From positions 2,795,001 through 2,859,000 of the forward strand of contig JAILWY010000007.1 of NCBI GenBank assembly GCA_022113835.1: 64,000 nucleotides of DNA, read 5' to 3'. A program made the translations under genes and the position numbers. This DNA is from Atopsyche davidsoni. Lineage: Eukaryota > Arthropoda > Insecta > Trichoptera > Hydrobiosidae. Under the pieces are notes generated by a model. The model saw only the letters and a list, made by a program, of their open reading frames with translations, was not told the DNA's origin and ran no database searches. This document shows positions 1-11,002 of the stretch, one piece after another; position 1 is the first letter of the stretch; the number at the start of each line of letters is the position of its first letter.

Positions 1-636
1 GCAATGCAGATATAAAAATTGTGAATTCAACTCGAATTATTTGAGGCAACAGATGTACAATGTTTTAAAAAAAGCAACAGAAATGTTAAAGCTAAAAATC
101 GTGCCGCGGATTTTTATATTAAGTTATAAAAACTTTGTGTGCGTTCACTGTACCTTAAGATGTCCTAAAAAATTAAAAACCTGCGTAAAAGGCTAAACTT
201 TGTTAACAACAAGACAGCCTATTTTTATTTAAACCCAGCTGTCTTCATGCTAGTCAAAGGTCTTAGACGTAAGCGGAAATACAAATTTTCCGATTGACCT
301 GTTTCCTTTCTTTTCATGTATTTACATACCTTTGTATACTATCGGAAGCATCTATAAAGGGGCCTTATTTAAAGATCACAACATCAAATGTTATCTGTTG
401 TTGAATTTTGGGGTCTTGCTGAATGTTAAATAGGGAAATAAGTAAAATTATTTGAAATAGTGGGAAACATCTTGACTGAAGGTTTTATTTTTAATATAAA
501 ACTCATTTTTTAAATTAAATTTTTATGAAAAGTTAAACTTTTTTTTTTGTTTTTTTAAGAGTTTTTTAAGAGACGCGTTCTTTTCTGAAATTGTCAAATA
601 AAAATATACAAAAATTATCACCACTTTTAAAGCTGT
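1..636. other. AT-rich stretch, nothing recognised
   Basis: No gene, repeat or structured element is visible here. The sequence is AT-rich with short poly-T runs near 540-560. No open frame of note occurs on either strand. Confidence 0.6.
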
Positions 637-714
637 TTAAATTAATATTAACGTGAAGTCTATTTTGACTATCGACAGTATAAATCGTATACTGGATTCT
701 GAAATTTGATTGAT

Positions 715-940
715 TAGCTTCATTGGATTCGCTCTATTTGCGCTTTTCCGAGGGGTCACTTGGTCGGATGGCCCAACGCATATGAGTTGAAAATTATGCA
801 AATGTGCACTTGAAGCATTATTACACACAGTATTATCACGTGAGTAATTATTACACAGAGTATTATCACCAAATAATAACGGGCCTGGAGGGATGATATC
901 GGGGAAATTAATAACATCCCCTTCCCACCTGTGCAAGCAA
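715..940. promoter_or_regulatory. GC-elevated block with a 30-bp-period duplication
   Basis: This block is richer in GC and CpG than its surroundings. It holds a POU-type octamer (ATGCAAAT near 795-802) and two near-identical 23-bp words at 817-839 and 847-869, which differ at one base and lie 30 bp apart. The first copy runs into a CACGTG E-box. A minus-strand frame of 99 codons spans the block, but it has no recognisable domain and its composition does not suggest coding. A regulatory role is inference only. Confidence 0.3.
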
Positions 941-950
941 GCTAATTCGA

Positions 951-1608
951 GAGGTATTTGGACGCTGCTTAAATTAACGAATATCGAAGAATGCTTATTT
1001 TAGATTTAAACTGGTGTTTAAATAAGACCAAATAAATATATGACATAGTTTTTAGTTTATTTAAACTTCTGTATAGCTGTAGAACACAGAATAAGGATGT
1101 TTAATTAGGAATAATAAATTAAAATTTATAATAATACTAAGCGATCGTTTACTCTATTCTTTTATAAATTTGAATAATTATAAGATTATATAAATACGTT
1201 GTTCTTTAATATTAATAAGACCTGTATAAATTTTACGAATTGTCTCATTATGATCAAAAAGTTTTTTTCAGTACGTAGTATACACTCAAATTGACAAAAT
1301 ATAAAAAATATTTCAATCCTCTACAATAATAACAACTAAAAATATTGAATGCGTGCAAATAAGTATCAAAAGTTTACATGAAATTAAGTATTTGCTTTGA
1401 ATATAAATATAAAAGACAAAAACCAATACTAAACAATTTTCTCAATTTATAAAAAAATGCTAAATGATGTAAATGATGTGAATATGACAATTAGCATGTT
1501 TTATGTTTACTTATTTTTTATTTAACCTTATAAGAACACGACTGAACTGTATATAATAAAATCAGGCTTGTTTCCTTAGGAAATCCGAATGATAGTAGAA
1601 TGGCCTCA
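951..1608. other. AT-rich stretch, nothing recognised
   Basis: Plain AT-rich DNA without open frames or repeats that I can recognise, up to the TA that precedes the decayed transposon end at 1609. Confidence 0.6.
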
Positions 1609-2168
1609 TACAGGGTTAGGCTGGGAGGTATGGATGATTTAAAATAACAGTTAAACACTTATCTTTCAACAAAACTTAAATTTTATTTTTTCAATGAGTA
1701 ACTTGGATGTTGCCGTTACAAAAAAAAACTCCTAACGAGTTTTTTCCACTAAGATATCCAAAAAAGTAAAAGGGGGAATGTGAATAGTGACCGTTATTGC
1801 AATATGCTGCGAAGATTTTTATTGCAGAGTTGCAGGAGTTTCAAGGTTTAAACTCAAGAACGTGTTTCTAACAAAACACTTGCCATACATCCAATCAATC
1901 AAATGAAGCTGTTAGTGAATTATTCCCTAATAAGGTCATTTCACGTAGAGGTAACATCAACTGGCCTCCCTATAGCCCCGAACTTAGCCCTCTTGACTAT
2001 TTCGTATGGGGATACCTTAAAACTAGGGTTTATGAGAATAATCCGACGAACCTAACGGAATTGAAACAAAACATCAGGTCAGAAATGGCAGCAATATCGA
2101 GGGCTATGTGTAAGAGTGGAAACATTTGGAAAACATTTAACATTTTGTATTCTTATAATCGACAATAA
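1609..2168 (+). mobile_element. Decayed Tc1/mariner-type element, left end plus 3' half of transposase
   Basis: A TA followed by CAGGGTTAGGCTGGGAGG at 1611 resembles the left terminal inverted repeat common in insect Tc1/mariner elements, which often begin TACAGGGT. The 3' half of a transposase frame follows at 1780-2168. The 5' half of the gene, with the DNA-binding domain and first catalytic residue, is absent between the end and the coding remnant. No matching right end is visible after 2168. The copy is therefore an old, internally deleted and right-truncated relic. Confidence 0.65.
1780..2168 (+). pseudogene. Tc1/mariner-superfamily transposase, C-terminal fragment, frameshifted
   Basis: Translation from 1780 reads VNSDRYCNMLRRF, then a frameshift near 1823-1833, then LQEFQGL. 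A further stretch reads NEAVSELFPNKVISRRGN (near 1900-1950), followed directly by INWPPYSPELSPLDYFVWGY (1951-2010), and then a C-terminal tail that stops at TAA 2166-2168. The WPPYSP..SPLDYF..GYLK block is the hallmark around the third catalytic acidic residue of DDE/D transposases, and here that residue (D in PLDYF) is kept. An in-frame stop lies near 1870. Transposases of this family cut and paste DNA at TA dinucleotides. With the N-terminal half missing and the frame broken, this copy cannot make active enzyme. Confidence 0.85.
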
Positions 2169-2399
2169 AAAAATACTTGATTGCTAGTAGTTTTAATATT
2201 ACTAAACTAACAAATACCCGATACTCTCTTTGGACACAAAACTGTTGACTGTCAATATTGTATTTATGTTTATTTGTCTGACAGTTGGCCCTTTGCGTTA
2301 TTATACCGTGGTCGCAGCTTGTCTACAGCTAATTACAAATACAAACTTAAATATTATGCTTTTAAGATTGATCTCAACCAAAATACCCTTCCGCCAAAA

Positions 2400-2680
2400 A
2401 ACAAACACGGTGGCGGGGGAAGCCGCTGGTCACATCAAACAACAACATTTCCAACTTCAAAGAGGGAGACCCGAGTAACCTAATACTGCTTGACGTGCCG
2501 CCGACAAGAGATCCAGAACAAACGTCGAAATACCACTTGACGCGGGGCTGACAAGTGAATATAAACCCTTACGGCCCGGGGTGAGGGCGGGCGCTGTCCA
2601 TTTAGGGGTAGATTGATGAACCGCGTCACGGCGAAGATCCTGCGATAGTCTAGGATGCTTACAATTTTGCACTGTTTTAA
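2400..2680. promoter_or_regulatory. GC/CpG-rich island
   Basis: About 280 bp of clearly raised GC content in AT-rich surroundings. It includes CCGCCA...TGGCGG half-sites near 2391-2418 that could pair, and a CpG-dense run at 2560-2650 (GGCCCGGGG, GCGGGCGCTG, CCGCGTCACGGCG). Open frames exist on both strands at the same place (up to 84 codons), but none shows a domain. It may be a regulatory block or an exon of an unknown transcript. I cannot decide between these. Confidence 0.3.
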
Positions 2681-2841
2681 ATGTTCTCCATTATAGACCA
2701 TTACGGACATTGTTTGTCCGATTTGCATATTCATAGTGTAATTGCCGGCATATGTTTATGAGAGAGTGATGAATTACTGTTTTCGGAAATAACTATGTTT
2801 ATTCATACCTAAATCACCACCATTATTTGAAAATACATATA

Positions 2842-3333
2842 CGAGGGCGGTTCTACAAGTACTTAGCCTACAAAAAAAAAACTAAAACTTTGGAAAAGTG
2901 GTGAATGATTTCTCAAAATAGTCTCCTTTTAGCTTGATACACTTGACCCAGCGATGCTCCAACATCTTTAACCCATCTGAAAAATACGTTTTCTCGAGGT
3001 CTGCAAAGTAGGCCTCCGTGTCGGCGATGACCTCCTCATTCGACTTAAATGTCTGCTCGGCGAGTGACTTTTTCAAGTTTGGAAACAACAAAAAAAATCG
3101 CACGTGGCCAAATCTGGAGAATACGGTGGATGGGGGAGCAGTTCGTAGTGCAATTCGACCAATGTGACAGGGTCACAGCCCTTTTCTAGGTCGTCAATGT
3201 AGACCTCATCTTGTGAATCCCAGAAAACGGTAGACAGTAGCCGTCTACGAGAATGTACTACACGATAGTAAATCTCTCTTGCGATACTAGCCCCATCGGG
3301 CGGTGAGGCTAAGTACTTATCGGACCGCCCTCG
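2842..3333 (-). mobile_element. 492-bp mariner deletion derivative with TIRs and TA target duplication
   Basis: Both ends are preserved. CGAGGGCGGT at 2842 and its reverse complement ACCGCCCTCG ending at 3333 are the outer parts of ~27-bp inverted repeats that continue into AAGTACTTAGCC. TA flanks both sides (2840-2841 and 3334-3335), the mariner target duplication. The interior holds the start and the end of a minus-strand mariner transposase joined across a large deletion. Since the TIRs are intact, the copy could in principle have been mobilised by a transposase supplied elsewhere. A second family member is at 26634-27060. Confidence 0.9.
2890..3230 (-). pseudogene. Mariner transposase, internally deleted and frameshifted
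   Basis: Read on the minus strand, a segment near 3190-3230 gives FWDSQDEVYIDDLEKG, matching the region of the first catalytic aspartate in mariner transposases. It then jumps at about 3160-3175 to the region HYELLPHPPYSPDLATCDFF. This deletion removes the second catalytic aspartate and its surroundings. The third aspartate (CDFF) is kept, but a one-base shift in a T run follows directly before LFPNLKKSLAEQ. The C-terminal tail then reads SNEEVIADTEAYFADLEKTY and LEHRWVKCIKLKGDYFEK. It is a non-functional relic. Confidence 0.88.
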
Positions 3334-4344
3334 TATGTTGTGTGAGTTAAACCAAAAACAAAGTTAAATATTTAAATAAAAAAAACTACCTCAAATTTAA
3401 TATAAAGATGTTAAATGTACTTTATTGCGATCTTTATAATAAATATAAATTGGGATTCACGACTGCGGTTTTTTTTTTCAAGAAACAACGAGTGGCTAAA
3501 TAAATTAGTGAAGTCAGAGATTAGAAGCTGCATCCCCTGGCAGGTTGTAGATTTAGGGGAGGCTGTCGGCGGAGGGGGTGGACTCAGATGTCATTGTAAT
3601 TAATCGAGAGTGTCAAGGGGGTTGGAAGTCGGGGATGCATAGCATTACTTGGCCACTCGGTTTCAAGACGTGACATAAGGTTTCTTGGATCAGGGATGGC
3701 ATTTTAAAGATGTGTCCTAACTGTCAAAAAATATATTTTTTTTAATTTAAAATAATATTTTATTTAACCTAAATAAAAAAGTGAATATAAAAACGATACC
3801 GACTCCCATTTATGGTTAAAGTGTTTGTTAGTTAATGGTAATTTAAAGAATACTATTTGTTATTGATACATAGTGTTACAAATAAAATTATCACTAGTAT
3901 AATATATTTTTAAAACAAATAGAGAACTATTAGCTAAAGTTTTTAATACATAGATATTTAAAAAAATATATTTTAAGATTTAAAAATATATAAAATACAA
4001 TTTCATCAATTTGACGATAAAACTTGAAACAATAACAAGCAAAGTGATGTTTTAATTACACAGAGCCACCGGTAATCTAGTGATTAGCTACGTCGTTTAT
4101 CAACTATTATTATAAGAGATTTAAGTCAACATCACAAGAATCGTATATAAAGCAGAGTACACCCTGAGTTGGAAACCTCTAATGCCTATATATATTAAAC
4201 CATAGTAACTGATCGCAATCTTCATCAATAAAGCACTTGGTGAATGGAGAGAAGTGGTAATAATTATTATCGGGTTGTCTTATTAGCCTATTGCTTAATA
4301 TGTTATTTAAGTACAGCAATAATAATTTTGGGGATATTTAAGTC
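3334..4344. other. AT-rich stretch with one GC patch
   Basis: Mostly AT-rich DNA without recognisable genes. A modest GC-elevated patch lies at 3520-3710 (GGAGGCTGTCGGCGGAGG and a G-rich run), with no ORF of note. A degenerate tRNA-like segment at 4066-4140 is listed separately. Confidence 0.5.
4066..4140 (+). repeat. Degenerate tRNA-like segment (possible SINE head)
   Basis: The words GGTAATCTAGTGATTAGCTA and CGTC at 4071-4094 resemble the D-arm and box A of a tRNA or of an insect tRNA-derived SINE. The expected box B position about 40 bp downstream holds only a weak match (AAGTCAACATC). No acceptor stem is visible. It is most likely an old SINE relic or a chance match. Confidence 0.25.
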
Positions 4345-4535
4345 ATTACACCACTGGGGGTGGTTCGTGGCGGGGATGGGTTTACAAGGCACGTAATTTC
4401 CACGCCCGGCTAATATGCCTTCAAGTGTTTATGTCTTGCAAGGGTTGGCTTGTTGGCGAATTGACACCTGAATATTCATCCATGCACCCCACACTGGCCC
4501 TAGCACCCCGAAGGCTCTACCGCGAAGGTGCTTAT
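4345..4535. promoter_or_regulatory. GC-elevated block
   Basis: About 190 bp of higher GC content, containing GGTTCGTGGCGGGGATGG, GGCACGTAATTTCC, CACCTGAATATTCAT and an AGCACCCCGAAGG run. E-box (CACCTG) and homeodomain-like words are present. No open frame is convincing. A conserved regulatory block is possible but unproven. Confidence 0.25.
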
Positions 4536-7500
4536 GTTTCCACAAAAAAATTTACTCTAATAGATACTAAAAATTAAAGTGAGATATTATTCGACGTGAA
4601 GAAAAATTTATAATTTTGCTATGTTTATAAAAAAATTTTTCAAGGCTTTAACAAAAGAATTGCTATGTTAAAGTTAATGAATAAATAATGAAGATATTTC
4701 AGAATAAATTATGCTTGAAAGGAATATGAATCTTGGCTTGCAATCTTCAATTTCCAATCTTGAATCTCTGATATTCCTCTCGCTTCTCTTTCATCAGATA
4801 GTAGAGTAATGCTGTTATTCGACTCAGGTTTCGGCTGAAAACTATGTAAACACGCTAGTGAGAGGCTCTACTGCGATCCTCACAGCGAATTTCCCATAAA
4901 AATCTTATCTTACTAAAGAGACTTCAACGTAAGTTATGCCAGCAAAAACACTTGTAACTTAACTTTAGAAATACTTATTTACAGAAGCGTTTTATTGAGT
5001 CATCTTCCGTGAACTTCTTTTCTATAAAATATTTGTAAATGTCAGTCATTTTTAAATATATTCATTTTAATATTACACTATTCGACTAAAAATTCTAAAA
5101 AAGAATTATCCAAAACATTTTGACAATATGTTGCAAAAAATTGATTAAATAGTTTTGTTAGAGAGAATAATTCAACTTATAAGTGACAATGCATTATTTA
5201 TAACCCGTGCTTTAAATATTTGATTCTATCATTGATTCAAAGTAAATGTTAATTGTCACGTTTTTTTATTTATAGTATAACAAATTATAAAATCTGATTA
5301 TATTTCAAATAACATGTATGTTTATTATTTACGAAAAATATGTATTGTTAAAAAAAAAAAAATATTAGATATGAAGAACGGACTTATAAATACGAGACTT
5401 GGAAATAAATCTTTAATTTCAACGCAATACAAGAAACCCGGCGCACAAAGAGCTTTTCACGATATCTTACATAGAATCTGGCGATAAATTCTCCATATAA
5501 ACATCCCCTAAGTCCTAAGAAGCTGCGCTCGAGAAGGGCGGGGGTTGTGGCAGCTACCTGGACCTTTGGTTATCTGAAGAGTGTTTGAAGGGTTGAAGAG
5601 GCTTTGTGTTTTGGGAAAAATGGGGTTGGTTCCTTGAGTGCCTGAGAAACATGGCGTTTTAATATTTGAGATAAATTTTGCCAGGTGTTGGCTAAATAGG
5701 TAAAATGAGTTTTTATTTCGTGTTTTCGACTTTTCTGAAGAAAAAATTGAAGCTTTCTTTATTCTCAAGATATTCAGATTCTTAAATAGCGTAAAAAAAT
5801 AAACCACCACTCTTGCGTGAAACTTTACACGACTCAAGTCCAAGTGATTTCAAATAGGTGAAATTAAAAACTAACATCACTATTTGAACAATTCTTCTTG
5901 TAATAATTTACAACAGGTAATACAAAAAGCGTGAAAAGCTAAACGTCACTGTACATGACTATAATTGATTTAAAACGCCTGTTTGATTGCTGTCTGATAA
6001 TATATCTAATGTGTAATTAGTACGACTAAAAAAATTTATGTGAGCTTTGGTACAGTGATTTTTTTGTTTCGTCAAATCTTCATTATATAAACACAAATAG
6101 ATTTATACTAATAGCATATATCTCTATGTGCCATGTAAGCTACGTATATACATCGATTTCAGATTGGTATTTTAAAGCCTGTGCTACAAAGTTGAGTTAA
6201 ATAAAAAAGTAATGAGAAAAAAATTAAGCTCGCAAAAACTTTTTAAAACTAGATGAAATATTGTTATATTATCATGATAAAATAAATATAAATTTCTAAC
6301 AAGTCTTCGGGAGTGAAGAAAGTTTAAAATTTTTCCTCGGATTTTCATTTTACAGCCTGAATAGTTTGAATTTATCTTTTTTCCACGTCTAATGTACCGA
6401 GTTAAATCATTTAAGCCATCGATCTCCCCGGACGGCGAGCATTTTATATTCCATGGACAATGTCTAACAAAACGGATTGAGTGCTTAGCCTAAGCGATCG
6501 AGATGTTTTTTGCGGTGATTTGTATAAAGCCTTGCTTTTATTTCGATATTAAAACATTTTAATAGCTTTTAAGATTATAAACGCAGTTTATAAGAGGTGA
6601 TCTATATAATTTTTTCAGTTAATATTAAATGAACATTCAATGTCACTCTTTTGTTTAAGTGCTCTCATAACGATTACTTATATTTTTAAAAAAATATTGA
6701 AATGATAGTGAGGAGATTTAAGGTATATAAAAGCTCACTAACGTTTATATTTATTGTATAGAATCTTTGATAAGTCAGAAAAACTAAGCTCATCATTTTT
6801 TTAAATAAATATATAGTACACGTACAAAATGCCAACTTAGCATGTTGGCGGATTATCATATATATTTTCAATATTTTTTATAAATATATATATACAAATA
6901 AGATTACGATTTTGAAGCTATTTAAATACGGGAAGTGCATCAATAATATATTTGAAACGTTTCAATAGCGATAGCCAGAGAGAGGCAGTACAGGATATTG
7001 ATTTACAACTCTTCTATGCTCGGGGATTGAATTCAATTTTCTTAAGTTGTCGCACAGAACTTATATTACATCTCCAGCACAGATTGCAGTTTATTTCTTA
7101 CTCGTAGTTGTTCCGCTTTATTCATCCCGTAAACTGAAGGACGAGGATATTGAAGAACTTCAATGCAACGACTCCTTTCATACAGATGCTTTTATAATTT
7201 CAAACGATTTCACATTTTTGTATGGTTTTTCTTTACAGTGACAAGACCAGGTATTCAATTTGATATCCTATTTCATGAAAGCTATCTTAAGAATCAGGTA
7301 CTTACAAGTGCAGTATGAAAGTACCTTTTGATAATCAACATGAGCGTTGACAGTATACGGATGATTTTCAAATAATTAATATTCAAATCGTTTACTTGTA
7401 CAATCTTGAGTTAAACTATTTTAGGTCTACATTTTAACATTTTGATAGAAAAAAAATAACTTGTACACAAGAAGAATTCGAAACCACACCTTCTGATAGT

Positions 7501-8324
7501 TACTGTGTGGTTCATTAACTCTATGTAAATAGCTATGAAACATATCGAGAAATAAAATTGCTGCATACAAGGATCCATGATGGATAAATTCATTTCAAAA
7601 TATATGCCCTACCCACAATTTTTTTATTTATTCGCATGTGAAATATAAATGATTTTTTTTATTATCTATGCACTATTTATCTTATTGATTCTATTTCAAT
7701 AATACCTTATTATTCATCGTTGTATCTTTATTGATTTACCAAACGATTGATGATCGTAAGATTTCTATTTTACGTACGAAAAACGATCAAACTATCATAT
7801 TAAATATAAACATTTCAAAAGCGATTATGTAAAATTAAGCAATAAAACAAATATAAGTACTATGTTTGTATCACTTACTGTAGCTGTTATAAAAACGTGA
7901 CATGGATCCACATACCTGCAATAAAAAAATCAAGAAATTTAAGATATATATATAGTATATAACATTAATAAGAACTGGATTGTATAAGAGACTATTAAAT
8001 ATAATGAGGCAAGTAGTTAAAAATAATTTTAAATGTATCTTGGTAGTGAGGGCCATAGAGTAGCAAACGTCTTTTTTATGCATACCTGCATTTTTTTAAA
8101 ATAAGTTTATGTTTAACAATATCCACAGCTTTCGTGAGCCAACAACCGATAATAAAAAATAATAAACAACTACATAAAAAGGCACCAGAAAGCGTTAGAT
8201 TTCCTTTTTCCACGTTAAACCTTTAAGATAAAACAGAATTAACGACGCTTATCTACTTCGCGAACAAATTGCAATCGTTAAGTTCCCGACGCTGAAAAAT
8301 TAAATTCTCTCAAACCAGCTCAAT
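4536..8324. other. Long AT-rich stretch, no gene recognised
   Basis: I see no supported gene. A GC-elevated patch at 5500-5690 overlaps a 111-codon minus-strand frame with no recognisable domain. A 64-codon plus-strand frame at 7047-7241 is likewise unremarkable. The rest is AT-rich with poly-A/T runs. Confidence 0.5.
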
Positions 8325-8425
8325 CTGGAGGAAGTTCGATGAAAGTTGCCAGGGCGATAACCCCCCGGGTTAGGGCTGTACACGTGGAGGACAAATGTCC
8401 CCCAAAATTACCCCGAGGTCGCCTC
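8325..8425. promoter_or_regulatory. Short GC-rich block
   Basis: About 100 bp with GATAACCCCCCGGGTTAGGG, GTACACGTGG and CCCCGAGGTCGCCTCG, in sharp contrast with flanking AT-rich DNA. It contains a CACGTG E-box. No coding signal is seen. Confidence 0.25.
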
Positions 8426-9069
8426 GTTTAAGGTAATGGAAAAAAAATCACGACGAACGTTCTGAATGCATGAATAAAAAAATTGAATGAAAATTATAAT
8501 TGATCAGCAAAGGTGATCACCATGCTTTTCTTTTTTATATTCTTGTTTTATTTAACCATTAAAATATCTTCGATATAATTTTTTTTTTGTAAAGCCTTTT
8601 ACAATTCTTTTATCCCAAGAGCAAAGGTTGGTTATTTCAAAAGGATCTTTTAATCTTAATTAAATATAAGGCATAAAGCAAAGTACTGTACGAATGAAAA
8701 ATTCATAAGTGTTTTGCTTTACTGCTTCACCACATTGGTTGTTTTTAATAATTAAAATAAAAATAAAAAATAATACAATTGGTAAATACTGCTTCGAATA
8801 TTTTGTCGAATAATTTTTTTAAATTTATATTGTGTGCTTATTTTTAGAACTTCAGTCCAAAGTATTTTATATTATGTATCAAAAATATTAATAAATTAAG
8901 GTATATGTATTTTGGCTCCTTGAATCTTGCTTTTCAAGGTGTAAATGTCTTCATCAATCATTAGTAGGTTTGTGAGGATTAGTTAGTTACTGGTTACAGT
9001 TATAATTAAAATTTATGTTATCAAAGATCTCGTCTTTCAAACCTGAGATTTTTTTATCTGTTTTATTAA

Positions 9070-9180
9070 ATGCTCCCCCAGTAACAGTGGCCACGTGACC
9101 CTGCCACGTGGAGTACACGGGGAGTACAGAAATGTTCAATGTTCACACGTGTCTCTGAAAATGCTTCCGTAAACAGTGCC
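9070..9180. promoter_or_regulatory. Cluster of three CACGTG E-boxes
   Basis: Perfect palindromic E-boxes (CACGTG) start at 9092, 9105 and 9146, the first two embedded as CCACGTG(A/G). CACGTG is the class bound by Myc/Max, Clock/Cycle, USF and HES-type bHLH factors. Three in about 60 bp of otherwise AT-rich DNA suggest a bHLH-responsive element. A TGTTCA pair one base apart lies at about 9133-9145. Function is inferred from motif density only. Confidence 0.4.
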
Positions 9181-9370
9181 AACTTAAATACAACGATTTA
9201 TTATACAAATACGTGTGTGTGTCTGTGGCGCTTTATCGTACAACTGTTTTTGCTACATAAATTTAAAGTTAACAAATCGACGTATCTTGTATGATATATC
9301 ATCTCGCATATTTCACGGCAAGGAAAGCGTCTCGAAGCAACGTATGATTAAGAAGTTTGATGTGAAGTAT

Positions 9371-9410
9371 TTAGAGTATCTATCTTTCAAGCAAAAGATA
9401 GATGCTCTAA
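9371..9410. other. 17-bp stem hairpin with a 6-nt loop
   Basis: The arm TTAGAGTATCTATCTTT (9371-9387) pairs with AAAGATAGATGCTCTAA (9394-9410) across loop CAAGCA. The only non-Watson-Crick pair becomes G-U in plus-strand RNA. The hairpin lies within an 80-codon plus-strand frame (9215-9457) that has no recognisable domain. It is too short for a typical animal microRNA precursor and could be a relic of a small inverted repeat. Confidence 0.4.
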
Positions 9411-10405
9411 TAATATGTCAATACTATATTTTTAAATTATATTATACATCATACTAAAAAAAACTTTTATAATGTATCCATCACATAAATACTTAAAACG
9501 ATGATCAATAAATACTTTTATTAAGTTAACGTAGTGTCTGAGTGTTGAATCCTACTTGTATTAACAAAAAAATTGGGGATGTTTCTTGCTGTTTTATGTG
9601 TGAGTCGATCGATTACCAAAAACAATATGTTATTTAATATTGAACAATAATTATTATATACTCCATGCTTTAATGTTACCTTTAAATTTTTATTTAAATA
9701 ATTTACTTGAGCGAAGTATAGCTATTTGAATTTATAAAAGACGTGATATTAACCACAATTCAATTGAAATTTAACATTAAATTTAATACTAAAACTCTAG
9801 AATAAATTTATTGAAAAAAATTCAAATAAATTCTATGAAAAGAAATGTATTTGACTCTTCTGAATTTCTTTTAATATATACAGGTGCGTAACTCACTCAC
9901 AGTCAAAACGCAGATATTTCTTGAATACAAAATTGATTTATGTCATAGAAGTCATGTAAGGATGTATTTGGATGTATCCTTCACACCTTAAAAGCCTTAG
10001 AGTGCCTATAAAAAGTAACGTAGTTGATCCTCAGAGATGCCGGCATAAAAAAGTACTCATAGGTAAATATTTGAGAAACCTTTTAAAGCTGAAATTTCAG
10101 GGCCATTACTTGCTAGTACTTTTGCAACTATAAATAATATTACATATTTGAGGTAATTTAAATAAACTATCAATAAATTTAACAATTTTTGCGTGCTCTG
10201 TACATACTATTTTTTAGTATTTTATAAAAATTTCAATTAAAAAAGAAAAACTTTTCTAGTAATGAAATATTTATATTTTTTTAATCGGAAAAGATACAGT
10301 TTACAGCATTTGCTGTAAATGAAGATCAATAAAAGGATTGATTTCGTCTGATAAAGAAGATTACAAAAGTTTTATTAGTGAGCGCTTTTGTCCTTCAATT
10401 AATTT
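9411..10405. other. AT-rich stretch, nothing recognised
   Basis: AT-rich DNA without recognisable genes or repeats, up to the MITE at 10406. Confidence 0.55.
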
Positions 10406-10617
10406 GGTACTTGTTTTTTATCCGACCACCAAATTTTTTTAATGTACATGTACTCGCAGAGATAAGAATCTATCATATGACGATGAGTCCCGTTGTGGCG
10501 TTTATTTCGCTCATTGCAGATTTCCATGACCGCTCGATTCGTTGGGTTAGGTTAGGTTAGGTTAAAAAAAAAAGGTTAGGTACAAGTTTTTTGGTGGTCG
10601 GATAAAAAACAAGTACC
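10406..10617. mobile_element. ~212-bp MITE, copy 1, with near-perfect 8-bp TSD
   Basis: The ends are inverted repeats. GGTACTTGTTTTTTATCCGA and the following CCACCAAA at the left match their complement at the right, ending at 10617. Flanks are ATTAATTT on the left and ACTAATTT on the right, an 8-bp target duplication with one mismatch. The interior holds short TTAGG runs (GGTTAGGTTAGG at about 10549-10562). No coding capacity is present. The 8-bp duplication fits hAT-like or P-like transposases, but the GGTACTTG end is not a typical hAT end, so the superfamily is left open. Confidence 0.85.
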
Positions 10618-10739
10618 ACTAATTTTGTATAAGACATAAAACACCAAAGCATACACTATAAAAAAAAAAATTTCATAAAAAATTTGAAACAGCGTCAAAA
10701 TGGACCATTAGCACAGATCAGCCAGCACCATTCAGAATA

Positions 10740-10950
10740 GGCCGAGTTAAACTTCCCTGAACGTGCAGCGAGTCCCTCATCCCTTATTCACCTGCCAGCC
10801 GGGAGGCTTGTCTCTCACCTGTCCAGGCTCGGCCAGCGGATGCGACTCGCTCCCCTTTCCCCTAGCAAAACTGATTGGCAGACAAAAAAGGTATGACGTT
10901 TTGATGCGTGAAAGCATTCACGCCACGCTGAAGTTTGCCTCTCGTCTAAA
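10740..10950. promoter_or_regulatory. GC-rich block with paired CACCTG E-boxes
   Basis: Two CACCTG words (near 10790 and 10817), of the type bound by Snail/ZEB or tissue bHLH factors, lie in a GC-rich segment followed by CTCGGCCAGCGGATGCGACT. A 79-codon plus-strand frame (10763-11002) overlaps it without a recognisable domain. A conserved non-coding block is my preferred reading. Confidence 0.3.
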
Positions 10951-11002
10951 GCCATATTTTAAAATGTGGCGTTTCATACTTTTTTCTCTAAAAAATACAT
11001 GA

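Noticed and set aside
5505..5843. Minus-strand frame of 111 codons, and the word CCTTTGGTTATCT near 5568 that recalls the start of miR-9
   Set aside because: The frame has no recognisable domain. The microRNA match stops after about 12 bases and no complementary arm lies nearby, so both are judged chance.
10549..10580. TTAGG runs as an interstitial telomere
   Set aside because: The runs are short and lie inside both MITE copies, so they belong to the element and do not mark a chromosome fusion.
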